This document shows positions 9,683-22,025 of a stretch of DNA of 64,000 bases, in pieces. Under the pieces are notes generated by a model. It was not told where the DNA came from. It searched no databases and was given only the letters and a program-made list of their open reading frames with translations. This DNA comes from Macrostomum hystrix (Eukaryota; Platyhelminthes; Macrostomidae): contig CATNEN010000011.1 of assembly GCA_950097015.1 (NCBI GenBank), positions 5,112,501 to 5,176,500 on the forward strand, given 5' to 3'. How positions within the stretch are numbered: position 1 is the first letter of the stretch; every line of letters starts with the position of its first letter. The translations under genes were made by a program, and so were the position numbers.

Positions 9683-12600
9683 TCACTGCGGCGGCTGCTG
9701 CTGCTGCTGCTTGCAGTGTCTGGCGTGCATGTGCTGGGCCACCTGGTACACGTGAGTCACATCCGGCCTGGCGTCCGGATTCGAGCTGATCATCGTGACA
9801 ACCAGCTCGCGCAGCTGATCAGTGTGGTTGAGGAATGCCTTTGAAACCAGCCTACCCACCCAACCCAACATTCCCATGCCTCCACCCACCCAACCCAACA
9901 TTCCCATGCCTCCACCCACCCAACCCAACATTCCCATGCCTCCACCCACCCTACCTACCCCACAGATTCCCATGCCTCCACCCACCCTACCTACCCCACA
10001 GATTCCCATGCCTCCACCCACCCTACCTACCCAACGATTCCCATGGCTCCACCCACCCTACTACCCCACAGATTCCCATGCCTCCACCCACCCTACCTAC
10101 CCCACAGATTCCCATGCCTCCACCCACCCTACCTACCCCACAGATTCCCATGCCTCCACCCACCCTACCTACCCCACAGATTCCCATGCCTCCACCCACC
10201 CTACCTACCCAACGATTCCCATGGCTCCACCCACCCTACTACCCCACAGATTCCCATGCCTCCACCCACCCTACTACCCCACAGATTCTCATGCCTCCAC
10301 CCACCCTACCTACCCCACAGATTCCCATGCCTCCACCCACCCTACCTACCCAACGATTCCCATGGCTCCACCCACCCTACTACCCCACAGATTCTCATGC
10401 CTCCACGCACCCTACTACCCCACATACTCCCATGCCTTTACCCAAACTATTTCTTTGCCTCCAAATTAACCTACCCAAACATCTACTCAACTTACCCACG
10501 CATCTACTCAAACTACCCAAGCATCTACTCAACCTACCAACGCCTCTACACAAACATCGAACTCAAGCCTTACCTCGGCCGAGTAAATGTCAGCCGGCAG
10601 CGGTGGATAGTCGCACTGTTCAATTTTCTTGCACAATGAGTACAGGTTCATTTGCTCGCCGTAGAAGGGGCTCTGCAGGGCGGCCATTTCGTACAGCAGG
10701 CAGCCAAGAGACCACATGTCCGACTTGAAATTGTAGCCAGTTTCATGAATTCTCTCAGGACTCATGTAGTAAGGCGTGCCAACTGGAACAACAGAAATAC
10801 TTCTATTTTTATCTATCACGCAAGCCAATATGTATTAAACGAGATTTTTTCACAACATATCGGCTCACCCAAAGAATGAGCATTCGTTGTCTTGGAGCTG
10901 AAGAACCTGCCAAGACCCAGGTCGCCAAGCTTCACCTGCCCGGTGGCTGTGATGAACACGTTGGCGGGCTTGATGTCTGCGATGAAAACGGGTCTCATAG
11001 ATCTATATCACCGTAGATCTATATTTAAGATTTCTTAAGCTTTTAAGCAGTCTTCAAATCCCTGGTCTTATAGGACCCGCCTATCATATCTCACCTCTGT
11101 GCATGATCCTCTTGGAGTGCATGTGATCTAGGCCGCTGCAGATCTGTACAAAGTACTTCCAAATTGTTCGCTCGGGTATTAAACGTTGCTGCTTTTTGAA
11201 GTGCTGAAATTGGCAAACAACCTCACGACTATCAAAGAAGTGGTAACAAATTTTCAGATTCCTTTCAGCGTCCTAACCCATTTTATCAGGTTTCAAATCC
11301 AGTTTTTTCTGATTCCAAATCTATGTTCTCAGATTCCGAATTCTATTTATCAGATTCCGAATTCTGTTTATCAGATTCCGAATTCTGTTTATCAGATCCT
11401 GAATTCTGTTTATCAGATTCCGAATTCTGTTTATCAGATCCTGAATTCTGTTTATCAGATCCTGAATTCTGTTTATCAGATCCTGAATTCTGTTTATCAG
11501 ATTCAGAATTAAGATTTATTAGATTCCGAATTCTGTTTATCAGATTCAGAATTAAGATTTATCAGATTCAGAATTCTGTTTATCAGATCCTGAATTCTGT
11601 TTATCAGATTCAGAATTAAGATTTATTAGATTCCGAATTCTGTTTATCAGATTCAGAATTAAGATTTATCAGATTCCGAATTCTGTTTATCAGATCCTGA
11701 ATTCTGTTTATCAGATTCCGAATTCTGTTTATCAGATCCTGAATTCTGTTTATCAGATCCTGAATTCTGTTTATCAGATTCCGAATTCTGTTTATCAGAT
11801 CCTGAATTCTGTTTATCAGATCCTGAATTCTGTTTATCAGATCCTGAATTCTGTTTATCAGATCCTGAATTCTGTTTATCAGATTCCGAATTCTGTTTAT
11901 CAGATTCCGAATTATGTTTATCAGATTCAGAATTAAGATTTATCAGATTCCGAATTCTGTTTATCAGATCCTGAATTCTGTTTATCAGATTCCGAATTCT
12001 GTTTATCAGATCCTGAATTCTGTTTATCAGATCCTGAATTCTGTTTATCAGATTCCGAATTCTGTTTATCAGATCCTGAATTCTGTTTATCAGATCCTGA
12101 ATTCTGTTTATCAGATCCTGAATTCTGTTTATCAGATCCTGAATTCTGTTTAACAGATTCCGAATTCTGTTTATCAGATCCTGAATTCTGTTTATCAGAT
12201 CCTGAATTCTGTTTATCAGATCCTGAATTCTGTTTATCAGATTCCGAATTCTGTTTGTCAGATTCCGAATTCTGTTTATCAGATTCCGAATTCTGTTTAT
12301 CAGATTCAGAATTAAGATTTATCAGATTCCGAATTCTGTTTATCAGATCCTGAATTCTGTTTATCAGATTCCGAATTCTGTTTATCAGATCCTGAATTCT
12401 GTTTATCAGATCCTGAATTCTGTTTATCAGATTCCGAATTAAGATTTATCAGATCCTGAATTCTGTTTATCAGAGTCAGAATTAAGATTTATCAGATTCC
12501 GAATTCGGTTTATGCGATCCTGAATTCAGTTTATCAAACTCCGAATTCAGTTTTTAGATTCCGAATTCAGTCTATCAGATTCCGAATTCAGTTTACCAGA

Positions 12601-13434
12601 TTCCGAATTCAGTTTATCAGATTCCGAATTCAGTTTACCAGATCCTGAATTTAGTTTATCAGATTCCGAATTCAGTTTACCAGATCCTGAATTTAGTTTA
12701 TCAGATTCCGAATTCAGTTTACCAGATCCTGAATTTAGTTTATCAGATTCCAGTTTCTCTGGAATCCAGTTTCTCTTATTTCTTATCCAGCTTCGGATTA
12801 CAAATCCAGTCTTGTCATTTTCCTAATCCAGTTATTTTAGTACCAATCATCACTAATAGTAACTATTAGTAGAGTTGGGCTAATATAAATCAATAGAAGC
12901 TGCACAAACCCGGATCATGCGCGAAAGATCCCCTGCGTCCGCCAATTCTAGGACAATGTTGAGCTCATTGTTCTCGATAAATGATGCCAAATAACGGATT
13001 ACATTGGGGTGGTCGAGTTGCTGAAAGAGTTTTTAAGCAATTATCTTATAATAATGATTTCATACGCAGAACATATTTCGTTATAATTTGTTAGCAAAGC
13101 ATGCTGCGCACCTTCAGCAGGTCAATCTCCTTGATGCAGTCCTGCCTTGCCTTCGCGTCCATCATTTCGAAGATCTAAAATAGTGGCGAATTGTGATAAA
13201 GTTTAGTGTTAAACTAAAAAAATTTATTACATTCAAAAAACAAGACAATAGACATTCTAGTATCAGCCAGACCTGAACTTTTTTCAAAGCCACAATGCAG
13301 CCATCCTCCTTGCACACTGCACGCCAGACTTCACTAAACTGGCCTTTGCCAATCTTCTTGTCAATGTTGAACTTGTCCAGTGAGCCATATTTGTTCTGAG
13401 GATCATAGCTGGGCACACCAAAGTCCACTTCCAT
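9683..13434 (-). CDS. NEK7-like: NEK6/NEK7-type serine/threonine kinase, complete, 297 aa
   Basis: Seven coding exons on the minus strand: 13434-13273, 13174-13112, 13020-12910, 11203-11095, 10976-10869, 10782-10574 and 9814-9683. All junctions are GT-AG and the frame closes at 297 residues, close to about 300 in human NEK7. Visible elements: Gly-rich loop GKGQFSEV (residues 29-36), VALKK lysine (K51), MHRDIKPAN (D149), [13 protein letters not shown] (D167, activation loop), [14 protein letters not shown], and the C-lobe [23 protein letters not shown]6/7 kinases are short NIMA-family kinases without a C-terminal extension and act in mitotic spindle function (family knowledge). The tail is polyglutamine-proline. 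A likely 5' UTR acceptor (TTTCAG) lies at about 13455. Intron 3 carries a 21-bp satellite and intron 6 a 36-bp minisatellite. Confidence 0.95.
9845..10440. repeat. 36-bp minisatellite in NEK intron 6
   Basis: About 17 units with the core CCCATGCCTCCACCCACCCT, alternating with 32-33-bp variants. It fills most of the last intron of the kinase gene. The long plus-strand proline/histidine-rich ORFs over it are repeat artefacts antisense to the gene. Confidence 0.93.
10455..10565. repeat. Short 21-bp tandem repeat next to the NEK intron 6 donor
   Basis: About five units of CTACCCAAGCATCTACTCAA type lie between the 36-bp array and exon 6. The unit is unlike that of the neighbouring array. Confidence 0.7.
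11300..12760. repeat. 21-bp satellite array (~1.45 kb) in NEK intron 3
   Basis: About 68 units built on AGATTCCGAATTCTGTTTAT. Two main variants (ATTCCGAATTC and ATCCTGAATTC) are interspersed, plus ATTCAGAATTAAG units. Units near 12530-12740 shift to ATTCAG/TTTACC forms. EcoRI-like GAATTC occurs in most units. The family is shared with 5015-5285 in the opposite orientation. Confidence 0.95.
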
Positions 13435-15000
13435 GGCTGAGCGATTGGTGGCTGAAATTAAAGTGGCTAGAGAAAATAAAAAAGCATAATGAAAAAAACT
13501 GTTTTGTTAATTAAAAATCCTTTTCCTTTTTGGTAAAAACAAACTTAAAAAAACTATTTAAATATAATTTAAATAGTTAATAACAAATAACAAATAACAA
13601 AGTATTGAACCTTGCATTAAATTGAAAAACATAACATGAAAAATTAACTTTTTCTGCTTTTATTTAAACTAGGCCTAGTCATGGTTTAAGTGCAGAGCTT
13701 CACACCAATGAACAAAAAATACTAGGCTAATAAAGCACAATAAATTGCTATATATTTATATATTCAGTATATGAAAACCATCCAACAAGGAACTATATAA
13801 ACATGTAGTTGTTTTTCGATTTTTTAATATAAAACTAGGAAGTTAATTAGTACAAAAATAGGGCTTAATATTCTACATACTATCTAAATATTTACTTTAT
13901 CTACCCATTCTACTTGGCGGTGAGTGGATTTGAGTAGAAGTTTAGAACATATAAATAAATCTTAAAATCTCTAACTTAGAGACAAAGCTTTCAAATCAAG
14001 CAGAGCAGAGGCTATTACTCCTACTGGTATAATATAAAAAATTAAATCAAGAAAGTTTTATCGCTGTGTACAGGTGGATATATATGAACAGAATATAAAT
14101 TATGTAAAATATAAAAAATGTAAAGGAAAGCAGTTTTAGGACCAAAAAAGCGTATGAAGCTATTTACCATAACAGATACGCAAGATATATGTATACATTC
14201 AATATTTTATAATAGCAACAACTTAATAAAAACATTAAAATCAATACCAATTACCAACTAGATTAGAGCAACTAGATCATAAAAATAAACTGCTTGCTAA
14301 ATTTTAAATAAAAAAGACACGCAAAATTTTTATGTAGAATGTATAATAAAGAAACTCTTTATCGGAAAAATCTGAGTTTTTCAATGCCGTCAAACGTCAA
14401 GAAAGTTTTATATTTAGTTCTTTGTTAAGTATAACTGCAAGTAATTTGTTTTACGTATGAGAATTTCGCGCAAATATGCCGTAAGGCATGAGGAAAATGT
14501 CGAGTTAAATTATATTTAACTTATAATATTTTTCTTTATATTAAATTAAATTATTTTATATCGTGGTTTCAGACTACTTGCTTATATGGCGTTGAAATTG
14601 TGATAATTAAAATACAATTTTCAAAAAATCTTTTTGGTAATAATCGTAACTTCCATAACGTTACTATTCCACTGACCATATTGAACTTAAAAGAACTTTA
14701 TCAGTCTAGAATAGTTATTGCGACTCTAATACGAGCATCACATTATTACTTTTGTAGTTGTGCAGAACAAACTTCGTGAAATGTTTCTTCTAACTGCAAC
14801 AGATACGAGTACTTCCACAAAAGTTTCCCGGTAGTGGAATTCTTTGGAGTAGTGGAGTTGCATAATTAAAATTTAAAGTGTACAATGTTTGTGTTTCAAG
14901 TGTATATATAGCGTGTAGCTAAAATAACTTATACCGTCAGAAGTTTTCATAATGAATAATTCCTCAAGCAAAAGATGTCATTACTAAAGACTTCACGTTT
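13435..15000. other. AT-rich intergenic region between the NEK and hnRNP genes
   Basis: It should hold the NEK promoter and 5' UTR exon (acceptor TTTCAG near 13455) and the 3' flank of the hnRNP gene. No ORF or repeat stands out. A minus-strand AATAAA (TTTATT on plus) near 15008-15013 is a candidate polyadenylation signal for the hnRNP gene. Confidence 0.4.
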
Positions 15001-15398
15001 TTGCAATCGTTTATTAGAGCAAATAACAACATTATGGTTATAATAGTTGAATTAGTAACAATAGTGATGATGAAAAAACCAAACACAGCAAAAACCAATA
15101 ACAGCTTGCACAACCGGTTGGGCAAAGCATCAGCAATTAGAAAACGACCGCCGTTTCGGTGCATGTCTCTAGGCGGAAACTGGCTGTCCGGGTGGTGCCA
15201 AAACAGAGAAAAAAAGATAGTAAAATGGTTTGGGAACTTCATTTATATGTTAAGGAGTCCTGTCTATCAATGACAACAGAATTTGCTGCCAGTGTTATTT
15301 TAGTCTAATGTTAAGTTATATATATGCTATAATAGTTAATAGTATAGTTTAAAACGTTGACTTTTTGTACACGATGGGCCTGGGTCGACTTGTACCGT

Positions 15399-18300
15399 CT
15401 ACTGCTGCCTCTTGTACGGATGGAAGCTGTGAGCTCCGGCGCCGCCCCCGCCGCCGCCGCCTCCGCCTCCGCGGTTGAAGTCGCCGCTGCCGCCGTACAT
15501 GCTAGTCGGCGGGGCGCCCCAGCCGCCGGCCTGCTGACCGGAGGCGTCCCAGCTGGCAGTGGTTGGCTGGCCGCCCCAGGCGCCGCCCTGGCTACCCCAG
15601 GCGCCGGCCATCTGCTGCCAGTTGTTGCCCATCTGGTCCCAGCCGGCACCAGTCTGGCCGTTCCACTGCTTAGATTTTGGAATTGCGGGGTCACAAGTTC
15701 GAGTCCCAAATCAATAACTGGAGCTAAGCGTAGAGTTATGTAAAATGAAAATAGGATATATTAAGCTTAGTCGGGAGGAAATTTAGTGAGCCTGAGAAAG
15801 AACTCGCTTAGCTAAGTAAGCTTGTAGAACAGTGGTTTAACTGAGAGGTCAAGAGTTCGAATCTCAGCCAAATAGAAGCAACTATCTTGTCATCGAGCAA
15901 GACATCCAATTCTCAGCGCTTCGGTCTATCCAGCGTAGAAAGTAGAGTGGGATTGTCCATGGACTGAGCAGCGCTTTTGATAGCTAGAGACTGTGCAACT
16001 GAGTGGTTATCTATCTGGTCATGGAAACATCACCAGCCCAATCCCATCCTATAAATCGAATGGTAGTTAATAGCTACACGGACCTGATTCCAGCCATTCT
16101 GATCCCAGCCGGTTTGGCCCCAGTTCGAGCCGCCAGTGGCGCCAGGCCAACCGGCTGTGCTAGTGCTGGGATTGCTCCAGCTCTGGCCCCAGCCCTGACT
16201 CTGCGTGTTCCACATTCCGCCGCCGCCGGCGCTGCCGCGACCGCGTCCGCGGCTAGGCGCGCCTGGACCGCCGCCGTTGCCGCCGAGTCCGCCGTTTCCG
16301 CCACCGCCGCCGGTGATTCCGGGCGGTCCGCCTTGCATGCCTCGGCGACTATAGTTTGGCGGCTCCATGGCTTTAATCTCCACCTGGAAACAGCATAGCA
16401 ACACAATTCCGGTGTTATCCCACATCCCAGTAGAGTTTTTATGAGATGTCGATTCTCTGCTGAGGATACAGTTCCGGAATGGGAGAATGGGAGCAAACAA
16501 GGCAGATTTCAACGGGTAGTATTACCATGGAAGTAATACTACGAGATAATAAATCCTTATATGCACACAACCCACCCTGGGGGGATATTGTAGCTCAGTA
16601 GTGGTCAGAGCTCTAAACGGCTAATAAAGAGGATCTCTCCAATTCATTTGGAGAGATCTCATTGTGTGTAACAAATGTTTAAATAGAAGCAAAGAAGACA
16701 GGAAAACCACATGTCACATGTTGAAAAAATTACTACAAATAAATTCAACAGCAAACAAGAGAGTAAGCACCTGTTTTCCGTTTAACTGCACATAGTGTGT
16801 TTGAATCAATCTTTTCACAGTCGTTTCGTCTTCAAAGCCGACGAATGCAAAGCCTACAGTTTGTTTAAAAGAGAATAGTCAAAGAGCTGTCAGATGCGAA
16901 TTTTGCTTTGACAGAATGACTTTCCCGAAAGCAAGTTCCAAAGCTGACTTTCTTCTAGCATTTTTTCTTCTAATTTTTTCGAATAGAAATTTGATCTGCC
17001 AGAAGTACAGAAGTTTTATTTGGCTTTTTGTCTAAGGAAGAAATTGTTGTTTAATTTTACGAACAACAATTTCTTCTTTTCCATATTTTCTTGCATTGTT
17101 TTAAAAAACTGATTGTGCTTAAAAAGCAAAAATTACTGACAATAACAAGACTGGGTAACACGGCTTTAGTATACAGTACTGCACACCAGTCACTATCGCT
17201 TGCGTACAGTACAGGACTGCATAAAAGGCGAAAGCAACTGACACAAAGCTGTACCGTACACACTATCGAATTGAAATTGTGGAGCGCATTTTAATACGCT
17301 ATAGATTAATTTACTGTACTTCTTTAGACAGGGATTTCAATACTCGTACACTTTACCGTATTGGTGTAAAGCATACCATAGTAAGTTTCTCTAACAGTTT
17401 TAATACTTGCTTACGGTAGTCATACTGGTAGAATTCAGTTGAATTATTTGTAAAAAATGAATGCACATTAGATTAATATCGATCTCAGCTATTGTCTGAC
17501 TGATTAAACTAGAAAATGGAAGTTAGTTGATTTTATTTTATAAAAGCACATAGTAGAATCTCTGTAGATAACTAACAAGAAAACACTGCCATGACAAAAT
17601 ATCAACTAGATAAACTTGAATATTTACAAAATCCTATAACTTTTCTAACGCGGAGATCGATATTAATTTTTACTAATAAAATAGAATATTTAAGGCTCCT
17701 GCTAGAGCAGATTTCGTACCTCGATGACGCTGCTTTGACATGTCCATCATTAGGTTGACGTCGGTAACCTGTGGAAAACACAAATTACTTTGTAAAACAG
17801 AATATAAACCCAGCGGTTCTATAAATACGATATGAAAAAGTTTCTCACATTGCCGAATGCACTAAAGAAGCTGCGGACTGTCTCCTCGTTGTGCTCAGGG
17901 GCAATGCCGCCGACGAAGATCTTTAGGCTGCGTCGATTCTGAATGCAAAAATAGTTATAATTTTTTAGCATATTTTCGATTCGCTACAAAGGCTTCAATT
18001 ATTAATCTGCACTGAACGCACCTTGCCCTTCATGTTGACATTGCACTGCTTGGGATCGACCTCCTTTCCATCGATGACATGCGGATTAGGGGCACTAAGC
18101 ACTAGATCAACAATGTTAGGATCTTTGTAGCGAACATAGCCGAAGCCGCGCGATCGGTTAGTGCGGTTGTCCATCATGACGGCGGCGTCTTCGATTTCGC
18201 CAAATTTAGAAAAATACTGCCGCAGCGTATCATTGCTGGTGTTCTGCGACAAGCCGCCAACGAAGATTTTTCTAAGGCAGTTCAAAAAAAATAGGATAGC

Positions 18301-20458
18301 ATTAGTTTTTGGAATAGGTACTAAATTAAAATTATGCATCAGAATTAAGCAATTAATGTGCTGTGCAAAGCTTCCTTAAAAATATAATCGCTATTTAATG
18401 ATTCAGTTTCCATGCCATGAAAACAATGCCAACACTAAGTAAATCCCTTCGAATGTGCCATAGATGGAAATTAAGTTTGCTCAATAATGGATGTCGATTT
18501 CAAGACTATCTTTATAATATCGGCAACTTAAAAGCATAAAAACCAGTTAGAGCTTATATTTTACTATATTTCGTAACACATTTTTAGATTCCAAGACTAG
18601 TCTGAATAACATTCTTCAAGCTGCATTTGCACAAAAGCAAATGTGCTCAGATAATCTCATTTGCAACAATGTCATTAGTAAAAAATAATGTTTATTGACA
18701 ATATTATTTTGCCTTAAAAAGTCAATAATAGTTTACATATATATACTACAGTAAAACAATCCATGCTTACTTGCTTTTGTATTTAAATAGAACTATAACC
18801 TTCTTTAATATATGGTATGCAAACTAAATTCACTTATTTACTTTACTGGATCAAAATATTTTGCTTCTATTAACCAGTTTGATGAGCTACACAAAGCTTG
18901 CTTTAGATGGTTGTTAGTCAGTGTATGCTAGATAATCAATATTGTATACAAACACAAGAAAAATGTACAGTACACAACACTAGCAAGTAGTAAAAGTAGG
19001 ATATGTTGCTGCAGCTGGTCCATAGTGCTAATCATAAAATTGGTACAAAGCCAGGATAGAACTGTTGTATTAAGCAAGTCTAAAAACAATTATTTTAATG
19101 GCAAAAAAATTAAGAGTTACATTTTTTCAATATTGATATAAAAAATGCAAGCATTGAGAGATTGTATGGTGCAGCCTAAACAGCTTTCCAGGACAACAGT
19201 TACATCTCTAATGCTGTTAAATGTACATAATTTTGTTAACGAGTGAAGAAAACAGTGTATTAAAAACATTTAAACATAATTCTAATCATTTGCCTCTAGC
19301 AAATAAGACTTCTACTCTGACTTGAGTTTCTAAATCTCTCCAATTTTCTTGGTTACAATAACTTTAACTGTCCAATATACTTTAGGTTTCATGATAGAAA
19401 TAGATTACCAAAATACCAAACTTAAGCTATTGACCTACTTCTACCAAAAATCAGGCATAAACCAACTGTTATAAAAACGATTGGAAGATTTATAAACTAG
19501 AACAATTTTTTTGCTATATTACCAGGATATAGGTCCAAAGAGCCTTGTTGTTTGTCATGTACCAACAATTTTCATTACACATTGCTGATGGAATGTGTCG
19601 GGAAAAGCGTCAGGAAAAGTTTACATCGGCAATGTATTTTGGTATACTGCATCCTGCATATATATTTTTAGTTAGTGTCGGGAAAAGTTTACGTCGGCTA
19701 TACTACGAGTATATATAGTATGTTTTTTGAGAGATGAATCATCAGCATGACTAATTGTCCACTTGGGGTGGGTTTGGGAATTCCCTGTCACACACCCCAA
19801 TTAAAATCTCATCCCGCTAGCAGCCACCCCACTCCAGTGTATGTACATTTTAACGTCGGTTTAACGTCGGTAAAAACCGATCGGCCAAAGTTATATACAT
19901 AGCAAAGCAAGAATAAAATAAAAAAATAAGGAAAGAAAATAATTTTAAATAAAAAAGAAAATCATAATTTCAGAAATTTCATAACTTTTTACTCTAATTT
20001 AACCTTTATATCTAAACTTTGTAATTTGATTTCACTTTCTCTGTCCTTAAAAAGTTGTTTTGTCTGCCTGCAAAAAAACTAGCAGCAGATAAAACAAAGG
20101 CCCACTGTCCTTTAGTTAGCTACTTTGTTATGACATCATTGTCTGAATTATGTAGAGCATACATGACTTTGAGGTAAAAATAAATGTGTTACAGTCCTTT
20201 CTGACCAGACTAGCTAGCTATTAGTCAGTGAGTCATGAACTTTTTTTAATTATTCATTGCATTGCATCTATAGTTTAAACTAAGACTTAGAAGCTAGTAT
20301 AAACAATCAAACGACTTAACTATAGTATAAGGTCTCGACTAATAAAAAAATAATAACAATATTAATAATAATAATGTCAATGCAAAACAGATAGAGTTAG
20401 CAACATACCCTATTTCGTTTCCAGCTGCGTCCGTCGGCACATCCATCTCTGTAGACAT
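15399..20458 (-). CDS. DAZAP1-like: DAZAP1/Hrb27C-type hnRNP with two RRMs, complete, 362-363 aa
   Basis: Seven coding exons: 20458-20409, 18271-18022, 17938-17849, 17768-17720, 16853-16771, 16383-16084 and 15665-15399 (an acceptor at 15668 adds one Gln). All junctions are GT-AG and the phases agree. RRM1 has RNP2 KIFVGGL (18-24) and RNP1 SRGFGYVRY (57-65), followed by VDPKQCNVNMKGK, a linker typical of DAZAP1/Hrb27C/Musashi relatives. RRM2 has KIFVGGIAPEHNEETVRSFF (106-125) and RGFAFVGFE (146-154), then VEIKAMEPP. Residues 185-362 are Gly-rich with RGRGRG and repeated GWG/GWD/GWNQ motifs and end in HSFHPYKRQQ. Such proteins bind mRNA and control splicing, localisation and translation (family knowledge). 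RRM2 is shared by four small exons. Musashi is a close alternative, but the linker and the Trp/Gly-rich tail favour DAZAP1/Hrb27C. Intron 1 is 2.1 kb. Confidence 0.93.
15815..16005 (+). repeat. SINE-A copy (tRNA-derived), in the last intron of the hnRNP gene
   Basis: Has a box-B-like AGAGTTCGAATCTCAG at about 15853, a GCAAGACATCC block and the shared GTCCATGGACTGAGCAG block. It lies antisense to the host gene. A fainter box-A-like remnant (GTAGCTCAGTAGTGGTCAGA) at about 16590 is in the preceding intron. Confidence 0.65.
18272..20408 (-). other. Intron 1 of the hnRNP gene, 2.1 kb AT-rich
   Basis: Mostly unique AT-rich sequence. Around 19600-19880 the motifs GTCGGGAAAAG(T/C)GT and TTAACGTCGG recur, with TTTACGTCGGC and TTTACATCGGC, suggesting an old transposon remnant. 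No ORF of interest. Confidence 0.5.
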
Positions 20459-22025
20459 TTACAATATATAATTGTGATAACAGATATAAATAATTACTTT
20501 TAAGTGTACGGTATGTATATTACAATACGATACGATAGTAAAATGACTAAAATAGAAATTACATTCAATGACACGCGACCGATATTCTGTCAAAACCAAG
20601 TTTAAATTCAAAAGCGTGGTAAAGAGCTTTCTTCGACAACCTCAGATATTAAATGGAGGAGTTTATATAAATTGTTGTTTCTTAGCTGCAGCTAAAGAAA
20701 AAAAATTAATGTTTTGTGCTCATACAATAATTATGATTTTATTCCATTCTTTTTGCCTTACAAAAAGAAATATAGATATTAAAACTGCGTTTTCACATCT
20801 AAACTAAAAAATCTGACCTACTTTGCGGTAGTTACACGGGTTTGCAGCAGAAAATCAAAGTTTTGAAATATAATACTCATATACTTGCCTGTATATACAC
20901 AGTTTATGTCTGAAGATAAATTATTATTATTTTTAGCGAGGCATTTTGAATTATGCAACTTTGCAGCACAAAGAATGATTCTTCTAATCGCGATTTACTT
21001 TAATCTTAATAAATAGACAAAAAGCGAGTATTAAACGACTTGGATTGTTCGAGCCAATGGTGTTGCCAAAAGCCACACCCAATTTCGTTGTTTATTGCTG
21101 TCAGGAATTTTGCTTTTATAATCATCTGAGTTGAATAGATAGACAAGTTTTTACGAATGTTGCTATAATTTTGTTTGTAAATCTGCACGCTTTTATCCCG
21201 GTCTTTTATCCTTTACATATTGATACAAGGCTACAGTAGTGAGTTACTTGACTTAGCTGCAGGGTGCTACGCACCGGCGGACGCAGCGAGGAGGCGGAGG
21301 GGACCGCCCATTCCGCTAAACCCCATGGCAGGCTTGAGTAGTGAATAGTAACATTTTTACTTAAGCTCGAAAAAACTGATCGTAATTTGCTTTATTTTAG
21401 AGTCTTGAAGTATCGCATGGGTATTGACATTAATGGATTATGTAGATAGACACGAGATTAGTTACTAATTTAGTATTAATGCATTTAAAAAAAACTTAGG
21501 ATAAATAATAGAAGATTGTAATTTTCTTTCAAAATCATATTGATGCGGCTTTACTTAGCTGTTATTGACATGTGGTCCGATTGCGATCGATCGCAACCGA
21601 GGAGAGAACCAAATTTGGGCCTTTTCAGGCAATTCGCGCCATTGAACGTATTCCGAGGCATAGTGATGGTGTGACAGTGACAGTGACGATGAGAAAGTCA
21701 CTGAGAGTCAATGAGAAAGGCAGTTGTAAATACCTTCGTGTTAGTGTTCGCACAGGAGTCAGCCGGCATGTGCAAAAATGAAATTATTCGCTGGCTGCAC
21801 GGCTCGAATTTTAAATGATGCGCCAGTGCCCACAGCCCAATTGTTATGTAATTTTGAGTTCTTATTAATTCTTTAGCTTCAAGCTTCGTACAAAAGTCTA
21901 GTTATTTGTTTCTCTATAACTGCAAAGCGCTGTTGTCGATTTGTATTATTCGTTGATGTTTTTGCCTTGGAATTTTTCATATAAATTTGTGTAGAGTCTG
22001 ATGTTGGCCGTTATTAAACAGCTCA
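20459..22025. other. Intergenic region upstream of the hnRNP gene
   Basis: AT-rich, with a short GC-rich patch at 21255-21325. It should contain the promoter of the minus-strand hnRNP gene and the 3' end of the lectin gene. The 60-79-residue ORFs have no protein-like features. Confidence 0.4.

Noticed and set aside
9822-10728. Proline/histidine-rich plus-strand ORFs up to 297 codons
   Set aside because: They are antisense to NEK exon 6 and intron 6 and follow the 36-bp minisatellite.
14964-15273. Overlapping 90-codon ORFs on both strands
   Set aside because: They lie in the probable 3' UTR of the hnRNP gene, and neither has family features.
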